Assembly: GCA_903889605.1 (NCBI GenBank)
Contig: CAISYK010000037.1
Location: 1-13,544 of the forward strand
Origin: an uncultured Bacteroidota bacterium
Lineage (GTDB): Bacteria > Bacteroidota > Bacteroidia > 2-12-FULL-35-15
DNA length: 13,544 bases
Reading direction: 5' to 3'
Notes under the pieces: generated by a model
The model's database searches: none
Seen by the model: the letters and a program-made list of their open reading frames with translations, nothing else
Told to the model about the DNA's origin: nothing
Program-made: the position numbers and the translations under genes
Part shown: positions 1 to 6,834 of the stretch, one piece after another
Numbering within the stretch: position 1 is the first letter of the stretch
Layout: every line of letters begins with the position of its first letter

Positions 1-17
1 AAAAAGGATTTTCGCTG

Positions 18-57
18 GTCAAGTAGGCAAAGGGAGTTTCACCCTAAGCCTCTCACA
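18..57 (-). ncRNA. Group II intron domain VI with branch-point A
   Basis: These are the last 40 nt of the intron on the minus strand. AGGC pairs with GCCU and AGGG with CCCU to form the stem. The A at position 24, seven bases from the 3' end, is in the usual place for the bulged branch-point adenosine. The 3' exon begins with C at position 17. Confidence 0.8.
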
Positions 58-91
58 GAACCGTACGTGAAGCTCTCACTTCATACGGCTC
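58..91 (-). ncRNA. Group II intron domain V (catalytic hairpin)
   Basis: This is a 34-nt hairpin on the minus strand. The outer stem pairs GAGCCGUA with UACGGUUC, including one G-U pair. A two-base bulge follows, then an upper stem GAAGU/GCUUC closed by a GAGA (GNRA) tetraloop. The AGC catalytic triad lies at the second to fourth bases. Length, bulge and tetraloop are all as in active group II introns, and I see no disabling change. Confidence 0.93.
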
Positions 92-93
92 GT

Positions 94-204
94 CTTATTA
101 TGTATAAGATACTCTTATACCTATTAAACTAAAATCAATCATCCACAGGTTGCCCAATGTTGTATTTCTCAGTTCAATTGAATAAGCTGAATCCTTTGCT
201 CCAC
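94..204 (-). pseudogene. Domain IV with a vestige of the intron-encoded protein start
   Basis: On the minus strand a GTG at 204 opens a 12-codon frame (VEQRIQLIQLN, then TGA at 171-169). It sits just after the domain III-like segment, where the reverse transcriptase/maturase ORF starts in ORF-bearing relatives, and its composition resembles the first residues of those proteins as I recall them. The rest of domain IV is short and includes a hairpin at 102-120 (GTATAAGA paired with TCTTATAC). The simplest reading is an internal deletion that removed the protein gene and left the RNA core. That the peptide is a true vestige is inference. Confidence 0.55.
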
Positions 205-754
205 CTTGATTACAAAGGTTTCTGCACTACTACGATTCAGTCCGCCATCCTTAAATACTTCGCTATTCTGCCTTATAGGTATTGCCTATTTGTACGTTTC
301 ACTTCGCATCATTTAAGGACTTCCCGAGTTCTATATAAGCCCAAATAAGAGTCATGCCATCTCTATTGCGCTTGTCTTATAGCCAGTATGCAAGTGGCCG
401 CTATAATTAATCATCAGTCGGATTGAAAACTGACTTCTGACAAGGAGTGCGTTATCTCACAACTTCTTCAATGGTTCATTTGCATTCATCTCTCTTATTC
501 ATACCTGACTGTTTTGTACAGCCTTTTCCTCTTTCCGTTCAATACCATTTGATTACTCTTACAGCACCGAGAGGCGAGTTACAGCCTCCGCTTGCACAGC
601 GACTGTGATAGACCTGCTATCATCTTTTATACAACATTCGTTACTGCTGCAAATCAGTAACAATTCACGGCACACCAATCCATAACGCAGAATCTGCAAT
701 AAATAGGCTTCATGAACATTTATTAATACGTCTGCCTAACTTGGAATTAAAAAA

Positions 755-1753
755 TTATCTGGTAAGCTTAATGGATCCTTTGGGTTCATATTTTTTACCA
801 TCTGCGCCTTCAGCATTAATAAGATAAAAATAAATCCCTTCTTTGGCTTCTTTTCCTGACAAATCCTTACCATCCCACTTGGCATCAATGCTTTCAGATT
901 TATAAACTACATTCCCCTTATTATCAAAAATTTCAGCCTTCATTTTGGCTATATTTTTTATTTTGAAATACAATTCATCCAATACTCCATCGCCATTTGG
1001 AGAAAATTCTTTTGGAACAGAAGCTCCGGCAGCATAGCCAGTCACCTCAACCTTTATGCTGTCAATGGCTGTTCTACCATCTGCACTAACTGAAGAAAGA
1101 ACAACTGAAAAAACTCCGGGAGTTTCAAATACGTGAACAGAATTAGGTGCAGAGTTTGCTTTTTTTCCATCACTATATTTCCACTTATTTGTTTTTCCTA
1201 TTCCATTATTTGTAAGCTCCACAATTAACGGGGCAGTTCCGTTAGTGGTACTTGCGACTATTGAGGCGATAGGCTCAACAGATAATTTTGCTGCTGCTGG
1301 CTCGGTTTTTTTATTCTCCTTTTTTTCAGTCTCTGCAGCAGTATTTGCGGATGTAAGCACGGATTTCTGGCCGTCATCTGAAGCTTTTGTATCTAATGAA
1401 ACTTTGCTGCTAAGCTCCTTTGGTTCGGTATTATTTTGCCGTACTTTATTTTCAGAATCAGCAGTATCTGATGTTTTCACTGCTGATATAGGAGATTCGT
1501 TTGCAGCAGGCGGTGTTTTATCAGCATTACTTTTTGACTTATTTAAAATCGCTACAGTACTGATCACAGCTACAGCGGAAAGAATTGCAATAATAGTGGT
1601 AGTCCCTATCTTATTTAAAATAGTATTAAACAAAAGGGCTAAGCCACCCCATTTTAGGCCTATTCGAATGTTTTTCCAAACGCTGGGGTTTACTTCAGCT
1701 TCGTATTCCTCAAATGATTTTTTAAATAAATCTTCTATATCGTCTTTTTTCAT
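755..1753 (-). CDS. Membrane-anchored PKD/T9SS type B C-terminal domain protein, putative ECF anti-sigma partner
   Basis: This 332-residue protein is encoded 13 nt downstream of the ECF sigma gene, the place where anti-sigma factors usually lie. Residues 1-45 are a charged, probably cytoplasmic segment. A single hydrophobic helix spans about 52-70. Residues 71-158 are a low-complexity linker rich in Ala, Ser, Thr, Lys and Glu. A PKD-like Ig fold follows at about 160-238. Residues 249-332 match the gliding-motility-associated/T9SS type B C-terminal domain, with the motif FSPNGDG, a WDGKD turn and a GIYFYLINAEG strand. The N-terminus shows no recognisable FecR or zinc-binding anti-sigma (ZAS) motif, so the anti-sigma role rests on position and topology only. 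The purine-rich GAGAGAGGGA just upstream of the ATG may act as a ribosome binding site. The protein could instead be a structural envelope protein co-expressed with the sigma factor. Confidence 0.82.
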   Translation of the reverse strand: MKKDDIEDLFKKSFEEYEAEVNPSVWKNIRIGLKWGGLALLFNTILNKIGTTTIIAILSAVAVISTVAILNKSKSNADKTPPAANESPISAVKTSDTADSENKVRQNNTEPKELSSKVSLDTKASDDGQKSVLTSANTAAETEKKENKKTEPAAAKLSVEPIASIVASTTNGTAPLIVELTNNGIGKTNKWKYSDGKKANSAPNSVHVFETPGVFSVVLSSVSADGRTAIDSIKVEVTGYAAGASVPKEFSPNGDGVLDELYFKIKNIAKMKAEIFDNKGNVVYKSESIDAKWDGKDLSGKEAKEGIYFYLINAEGADGKKYEPKGSIKLTR

Positions 1754-1766
1754 GTTCCCTCTCTCT

Positions 1767-2291
1767 CTATCTATTTGGTATTATTTTTTGTAAATGAGCT
1801 TTCGCTCTGGAATATTGTGATTTAGAAGTACCTTCCGATATGTTCAGCAAATCACCTATTTCCTTGTGAGAATAACCTTCTATTGCATATAAATTAAAAA
1901 CAGTTCTAAATCCTGGAGGCAAAGTTTGTATAATTTTCAACAAATCGTTAGCCGCAAAATTTTCTGTTATATGGTTAGATGAAGGCAGCATATATAACAC
2001 GCTGTCCATTGCAATATTTTGTTTGAATTTTTTATTTTTTCTAATATTGGTAAGGGCGGTGTTTACCATTATTTTCCTTATCCATCCTTCAAAAGACCCC
2101 GTACCTTTAAATGTAGATATATGTTCAAAAACAGTAATAAATCCAACTTGAAGCACATCTTCACCATCTTCCTGATTATCACAATAACGTAAGCAAACAC
2201 CCATCATTTTTCGGGCAAACTTATCGTATAAATATTTTTGGGCAACTGCATTTTTTTCTATGCACCCTTTTACTATTTGCTCATCAGTCAT
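1767..2291 (-). CDS. RNA polymerase sigma factor, ECF subfamily
   Basis: This is a two-domain extracytoplasmic-function sigma factor of 174 residues. Region 2 covers about residues 12-85 and includes the NQEDGEDVLQ core-binding segment and FEGWIRKIMVNTALTNIRK near its end. Region 4 covers about 124-168, with the LPPGFRTVFNLYAIEGYSHKE helix-turn-helix entry and SEGTSKSQYSRAKAHL recognition helix. It directs RNA polymerase to a small promoter set, usually including its own. I chose the ATG at 2291 because MTDEQIVKGC is the usual family start. An in-frame ATG at 2324 would add 11 residues (MHLCISYIETK) unlike the family and would run across an inverted repeat. The next gene starts 13 nt after its stop, so the two are almost certainly one transcript. 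Confidence 0.93.
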   Translation of the reverse strand: MTDEQIVKGCIEKNAVAQKYLYDKFARKMMGVCLRYCDNQEDGEDVLQVGFITVFEHISTFKGTGSFEGWIRKIMVNTALTNIRKNKKFKQNIAMDSVLYMLPSSNHITENFAANDLLKIIQTLPPGFRTVFNLYAIEGYSHKEIGDLLNISEGTSKSQYSRAKAHLQKIIPNR

Positions 2292-2309
2292 TTTGGTTTC
2301 TATGTAGGA

Positions 2310-2338
2310 GATGCAAAGATGCATTATTTGGTTGCATC
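2310..2338. repeat. Inverted repeat GATGCAA-N15-TTGCATC upstream of the ECF gene
   Basis: A perfect 7-bp inverted repeat lies 19-47 bp before the chosen ATG of the sigma gene. GATGCAA is at 2310-2316 and TTGCATC at 2332-2338, and a further GATGCAT copy sits between the arms at 2319-2325. It could be an operator or an mRNA hairpin controlling the operon; the sequence cannot decide. Confidence 0.5.
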
Positions 2339-2428
2339 ACTTAAGTTTTTTTCATTTTTTGCGGCAGGCCTAGGTTAGGCACGATGCCGGGAAATATATT
2401 TTACAGGTAGTTTGAGAAAAAAAATATG

Positions 2429-2459
2429 AAAAAAAATTACAATCCTCTATTTTGTAATT
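2429..2459 (-). terminator. Rho-independent terminator of the adhesin gene
   Basis: On the minus strand, 70 nt after the adhesin stop, AATTACAA (2459-2452) pairs perfectly with TTGTAATT (2442-2435) around a 9-nt loop, followed by a run of eight T (2436-2429). The stem is AT-rich, which is common in genomes of this composition. It separates the adhesin transcript from the ECF operon on the same strand. Confidence 0.75.
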
Positions 2460-2528
2460 ACAGCAATTATAAAAATTACGCGGCTAAAAACAAAACTGTA
2501 TTCCAAATATGCATTTAGTTGAAGATGA

Positions 2529-5500
2529 CTATTTTCCAATACGCTGAAGATAACCTTTTTCATCAAATTGTTTTCCGTTTATGGATTCTGCTTTTATTAA
2601 ATAGAAATAAGTTCCATCGTTTACATTTTTTCCATCCCAACTTTGTTTAATATCATTTGATTCAAAAACTTTTCTGCCCCAGCGGTTATATATCACTACA
2701 GAATATGTTTTTATACCAACTCCGGAAATAAGAAAATAATCGTTATCACCATCACCATTTGGAGTAAACACGTTCGGAATTATTAATTTGCATTCTAAAA
2801 GTGCATTTACAACCACCATATCAGATGCTGTATTACCGCATGTATCAGTAACTGTAATTTGGTACGTATTAATATTTTCTGCAGTTGGAATTACAAATGC
2901 AGCGCTCACTGAATGTGGGTTGTGAATACTGTCTGTAATTGTTCCAGATACAATTGTCCAAAAATAACGATTTCCTCCGCTGCCGCCGAAACTAGTCGCA
3001 CTCAAACTATAAGGGGCTGCACCGCAGACTTCTTTGTCCGGGCCTGCATCTATAATTAACGGCCCTCCTGTAAGAACCGAAACTGTTATGCTGTCGTGTC
3101 CAGGACCTGTTGCACAGTCAGCTGTTCCAGTTACGGTATAAGTAGTAGTCACAGTTGGATTTGCGTTTGTAACCGCAGTGTGAATGCTTGACAAATTAGT
3201 GGGCGGGCTCCATGTATAGAAAGAGGCACCGGTGGCAGTAAGTGTTGTTACTGACCCAGGGCAAATAATAACATTGCTTCCTGCATCTATTACAAGCGGG
3301 CTCGGCGTTGTTGCAGAAACATGAAAATAGGCAGTATCCAGACATCCGCTTACCGTGTCAGTAACGATTACGTAATAGTTTGTTTGTCCTGGCAGAACGG
3401 CTCCTGTATATTGTCCTGTATGATTAACAATACCTGCAGGCGGAAACCAGCTGTATGTATATCTAGAAGAATCCGGCGACCCGCCGCAATAATGGAATTT
3501 TATATTCGTCCTGTCGTTTGAAGTCTGTGGTATTCCTAAATCCGGACACATTGCGGTCATGTCGCTGTAACTATACAAGCACGAAACAAACGAAGTTGTT
3601 GTTAAAGTGGAAAGGCAGTTTTGGGTATAATTTGGATTTGGAGGGCCTTCATTAAAACAAATTTCAACGACAACATTTGATATTCCGTCCCATTCATAAG
3701 CGTTATCAAAATGGTGAGCATTCCAGCCAGTTGTCACTGAATGATTCTTGGGAGTATAAACATTAAATAAACCCGGGATCCATGTGGAAAGGGACGTAGC
3801 ATTGGTGCACCCCATATTAATTGTATACTGATGATATGTGGTTATTGCGCTTGTAGGGATAGAGGTAACGTTAAAATCTATCTGATCAATTTTGCCGCCA
3901 GTGATACCAGCCGCAATTAACTCTGATGCTTTAAATAAAAACTGTTGTTTTGCAGATGTATACCAATTACCATAAGGTGCCGGCCAATCAGTAGCCGAGT
4001 TAGTAGCTGTTCCAGCCCCCACAACTGCAGTTAGCGGCGACGAACAGCCAATAGGATTGATTCCGCATACCGAAGGTATTGAAGTTCCGAAAGTTACCCC
4101 AAGGAAAACAGTATCTCCAGGACAGCCAATAGTATCAGATCCATAAGCAACAGGATTGGGAGGATAACTTGGAACTATTGTTATACTGGTGGAATCTCGT
4201 TTTACACATCCCAAAGGGCTTGTTACGCTAACAACATAAAAAAAGGTTCCAGGCGTAACAATGTTAGCCAACGGATTAGGAATTGTATAATTGCTTAAAG
4301 AATATGTATTGTTCCACACATAAGAATAGGCATCAGCAGGAGATGTTGCCACATTTATTTGAATTGGCTGCTGTAATAAACAGGTAACAGTTCCGGTTTG
4401 TGTTATTGTATTTGTAAAATTGGGAACAACAGTAACTGTTATAGTGTCTTTATTAATACAAGTTCCGCCTAAATTACTCGTTACCTGATATACTGTTGTT
4501 ACAGTTGGTGCAGCCACGGGATTCGCACAAGGGTTACAGGAAAAATTAGTACCAACAGCTATAGGAGGGGCACCGTTTAATACGCTCCACGTAAAAGTGT
4601 TTCCGCCGACTGCATGTAAAGGAGTGCTTTGAGTGCTGCATAATATTGTATCAGCCCCAACTCTTGTCCGAATAGGAGGCAGTATAGTGATTGTTGCTGT
4701 ATCATGCTTAAGGCAGCCCAAAGGACTTGTTATACCAACATAATAGTTGTAAGTTCCTGCAATGGCAACATTTGCAACAGGATTTGCAACAGTATCATAA
4801 TTCAGATATGCTGCCGGCGACCACAAATAAGTATATGTTCCAATAGGAGAGCCTGCTATATTTAAAGTTACAAGCTGCTGTAAACATAATGTATCCGTGG
4901 TTTGTGTTGTAACAAAAGAAAAATCAGGAACCACATTTACTGTAATTGTATCTCGGTTTACACATGTACCGCTTAAATCACTTACAACTTCATAGGTCGT
5001 GGTTGAAACAGGTGATGCAATTGGGTCAGCGCAAGGGTTACAAGAAAAATTTGTACCTACAGCCATTGCCGGCCCGCTTATTACATTCCATGTAAAAATG
5101 TTTCCTCCGGCTGCGTGCAATGCAGCAGTCTGATCACCGCAGATTATTTTATCAGGCCCTGCGAGTGTCCTGGTTAAAACATTGATGTCATAAACAAAAG
5201 TTTGCTGACCCGGTACCGGACAAGCCCCATCATTAACAGTAACACTAAATGATGTGTTTGTATTAGCCGAGCCACTGGGCGCCGTCCAACTGATAGTTGC
5301 CACCAGAGGGTTTGTTCCGGAAGTAGTAATTACAGCAGTTGGAAGCACCAATGCTATGTTCGAAAGAATAGTTAATACATCTCCCGGATTAGAGTCTGTA
5401 AAAGCAGCATTAAAGGAAAATGATTGACCTTCGCACATCTCTAAGGAGTATTGCCCAGTTTGAATAGCTGCACCTGTAAGTCCGGTAATTGCACCTGCTG

Positions 5501-6341
5501 CAGGATCCGGCACAATGTTAGTGCAGCTTTGTACTATAAATTGTATATCCCGCATAACAGTGCCTTTAAGGTTTCCATCGTGATCATATTCCTGAACCTT
5601 TATAACAACTACAAAATTCCCTAAAACCGTAGGTGTAAAAGTTAACAGGCCGGTTGTTTGATTTATTGTAATTCCTGGAATCGGCGCTGAAGCAGAATAA
5701 CCTGGTGTATAAGAAAGATTGACAGCTCCGGCATCCATTGCATCAATCAATGAATAATAAAGTGAATCGCCATCGATTTCAACAATACCATAATTGTAAC
5801 TCACTAACTGATTGGCACATACATAAGGTATTGGCTGAGAAGTAAAAGATGGTGAATTATTGCATGTATCAGTAGTACTGTTAAGTGTAGCTTCAATATA
5901 GCTTCCAAAGGAATCAGGGGTAAGCAAATTTAAAACCGCAGCATTCCTGCAGCAGGTTGTCCAGCTCATTGTCCATGTATTACATGGAGGAGCGAGCGTA
6001 ACTGTACCGGTAAAATGGAACACCCACATTCCGGGTAAATTTCCTCCGTTGCAGGTACTGTTATTAATTTGAGCCGCACATAATTGAGATATTTCTGTCC
6101 CGCCTGGATTTGTTACATCAACATACATAGTGGCTGTACCTCCGCAGGTGCTTGTAAAGTCAATACTTTGCTGAGCACCTGGATCAAAACCCAAACAGTC
6201 AACAAACAGGTTTAAATTAATTTGATACTGGTTACCGCCCAAACAGGTATAACTTAAATCTCCGCCGGCAATATGCGAAGCTTCCGCATTTTTAAATAAC
6301 AGCAAAATAAAAGTCAATGCAATAAGAAATATTTTTTTCAT
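2529..6341 (-). CDS. Large secreted multidomain adhesin with T9SS type B sorting domain
   Basis: This 1270-residue surface protein has a Sec signal peptide at about 1-21 (MKKIFLIALTFILLLFKNAEA). The N-terminal module (22-275) is Cys-rich and starts SHIAGGDLSYTCLGG, a beginning seen in many Bacteroidota gliding-associated proteins. Ig-like domains follow. Residues 391-472 and 473-555 form a pair that is repeated at 557-640 and 641-724. A Cys-containing module of about 200 residues (about 750-950, with KASELIAAGITGGKIDQIDF and AYEWDGISNVVVEICF) interrupts the array. More Ig/PKD-like domains lie at about 955-1180. The C-terminus (about 1188-1270) is the type B sorting domain, with NVFTPNGDGDND, YNRWGRKVFES and SWDGKNVNDGTYFYLIKAES. 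The protein should cross the outer membrane through T9SS and be attached to the surface or released, probably for adhesion or gliding. Its ligand cannot be read from the sequence. It has its own terminator and is divergent from the esterase gene. Confidence 0.92.
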   Translation of the reverse strand: MKKIFLIALTFILLLFKNAEASHIAGGDLSYTCLGGNQYQINLNLFVDCLGFDPGAQQSIDFTSTCGGTATMYVDVTNPGGTEISQLCAAQINNSTCNGGNLPGMWVFHFTGTVTLAPPCNTWTMSWTTCCRNAAVLNLLTPDSFGSYIEATLNSTTDTCNNSPSFTSQPIPYVCANQLVSYNYGIVEIDGDSLYYSLIDAMDAGAVNLSYTPGYSASAPIPGITINQTTGLLTFTPTVLGNFVVVIKVQEYDHDGNLKGTVMRDIQFIVQSCTNIVPDPAAGAITGLTGAAIQTGQYSLEMCEGQSFSFNAAFTDSNPGDVLTILSNIALVLPTAVITTSGTNPLVATISWTAPSGSANTNTSFSVTVNDGACPVPGQQTFVYDINVLTRTLAGPDKIICGDQTAALHAAGGNIFTWNVISGPAMAVGTNFSCNPCADPIASPVSTTTYEVVSDLSGTCVNRDTITVNVVPDFSFVTTQTTDTLCLQQLVTLNIAGSPIGTYTYLWSPAAYLNYDTVANPVANVAIAGTYNYYVGITSPLGCLKHDTATITILPPIRTRVGADTILCSTQSTPLHAVGGNTFTWSVLNGAPPIAVGTNFSCNPCANPVAAPTVTTVYQVTSNLGGTCINKDTITVTVVPNFTNTITQTGTVTCLLQQPIQINVATSPADAYSYVWNNTYSLSNYTIPNPLANIVTPGTFFYVVSVTSPLGCVKRDSTSITIVPSYPPNPVAYGSDTIGCPGDTVFLGVTFGTSIPSVCGINPIGCSSPLTAVVGAGTATNSATDWPAPYGNWYTSAKQQFLFKASELIAAGITGGKIDQIDFNVTSIPTSAITTYHQYTINMGCTNATSLSTWIPGLFNVYTPKNHSVTTGWNAHHFDNAYEWDGISNVVVEICFNEGPPNPNYTQNCLSTLTTTSFVSCLYSYSDMTAMCPDLGIPQTSNDRTNIKFHYCGGSPDSSRYTYSWFPPAGIVNHTGQYTGAVLPGQTNYYVIVTDTVSGCLDTAYFHVSATTPSPLVIDAGSNVIICPGSVTTLTATGASFYTWSPPTNLSSIHTAVTNANPTVTTTYTVTGTADCATGPGHDSITVSVLTGGPLIIDAGPDKEVCGAAPYSLSATSFGGSGGNRYFWTIVSGTITDSIHNPHSVSAAFVIPTAENINTYQITVTDTCGNTASDMVVVNALLECKLIIPNVFTPNGDGDNDYFLISGVGIKTYSVVIYNRWGRKVFESNDIKQSWDGKNVNDGTYFYLIKAESINGKQFDEKGYLQRIGK
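4170..5171 (-). repeat. Internal tandem duplication of a two-domain Ig-like unit in the adhesin
   Basis: Residues 391-555 (DNA 4677-5171) and 557-724 (DNA 4170-4673) are two copies of a unit of about 165 residues, each made of two Ig-like domains in the order A-B-A-B. Shared landmarks are GTNFSCNPCA in the A domains, DTITV plus VVP at their ends, and SPLGC in the B domains. The copies have diverged clearly at both protein and DNA level, so the duplication is not recent. Confidence 0.85.
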
Positions 6342-6834
6342 TTCAAGTTTTTTTTGCGAATATACAACCTTTTTGAGTAATTATTAACAAGACAGGAATT
6401 TATTAGTACCGAAATGGAGTAAATAAAAACCTGCATATTGCCGATACTTCGTACTAATAAAAACTAAATAAAATAGCGAAATGAAGAGCAAGTAAAAGAA
6501 AAATCATAAAATTCTGCTTGAAATGTTTTACAACTCTTTTTTTTGATACGGCATAAAGCGAATGGAGCAGAGATCCTTTCGCCATTACAAAAACTTTAAG
6601 TTAAAGCCCGCCGCTTTCTATTTTTAAGTATGGGAAACGCACAAATGAAATTGATAAGAATCTTTTGGACTCAGGCAGGAAGGATGAAATAAAATCTAAT
6701 TTCACAATATATGCACAGTCAAAATGGGACTTGTATATTTAACTTTCTCATAACCACTTAAAAAACATACCTTTACAAAAAGGTTGTCCTGCGGCAAATA
6801 ATTGCAGAATTAATCGATTTAAAAATATTTTGTT
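6342..6834. other. Divergent intergenic region, no gene seen
   Basis: This 493-bp stretch separates the divergent adhesin and esterase genes and must hold both promoters. Toward the adhesin, the minus strand has TATATTCG (6364-6357), one mismatch from TAnnTTTG, 15 nt from the ATG. Toward the esterase, TACCTTTA (6768-6775) is one mismatch away. Neither has a well-spaced -33 TTG, so both are weak. The only strong structure is the inverted repeat at 6399-6461. I see no coding signal or RNA gene. Confidence 0.6.
6399..6461. repeat. 11-bp perfect inverted repeat between divergent promoters
   Basis: TTTATTAGTAC (6399-6409) is matched exactly by GTACTAATAAA (6451-6461). Pairing continues inward as GAA (6411-6413) with TTC (6448-6450) if C6410 is bulged. 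About 34 nt remain in the loop. It lies 58-120 bp before the adhesin ATG, so it could be an operator, a leader hairpin or the remains of a small mobile element. Confidence 0.6.

Larger units (their letters stand above)
18..675 (-). mobile_element. ORF-less group II intron (ribozyme RNA)
   Basis: Read on the minus strand, this is a complete group II intron of about 658 nt. It begins GTGTG (675-671), matching the GUGYG 5' consensus, and ends in AC at 19-18, matching the 3' AY rule. EBS1 (CAATCC, 425-420) is exactly complementary to the last six bases of the 5' exon (GGATTG, 681-676). EBS2 (ATAACGC, 455-449) is exactly complementary to the preceding seven (GCGTTAT, 688-682). A canonical domain V lies at 58-91 and a domain VI with a candidate branch-point A at position 24 (seven from the end) follows. 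Between the domain III-like segment and domain V there are only about 110 nt, where such introns normally carry a reverse transcriptase/maturase of more than 400 codons. Use of both IBS1 and IBS2 argues against class C. The T just 5' of EBS1 does not pair with the first 3'-exon base (C17), which fits a IIB-like better than a IIA structure, but the class is not settled. Splicing or mobility would need a maturase in trans. Confidence 0.93.

Noticed and set aside
157..348. Plus-strand reading frame of 63 codons
   Set aside because: It lies antisense within the group II intron core, and its sequence is explained by intron domains. The translation looks random and there is no start context.
1245..1793. 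Plus-strand reading frame of 182 codons
   Set aside because: It is antisense to the membrane protein gene and made of mirror codons of the low-complexity Ala/Ser/Lys linker. The opposite strand has clear domains.
2367..2392. GGCA...TGCC dyad with CCTAGG centre upstream of the ECF gene
   Set aside because: It has only four outer pairs and poor inner pairing, too weak to call an operator or terminator.
4170..5171. Adhesin repeats as a recent recombination hotspot
   Set aside because: The two copies differ at many positions and contain no long identical DNA stretch that I could see, so slippage between them is unlikely.
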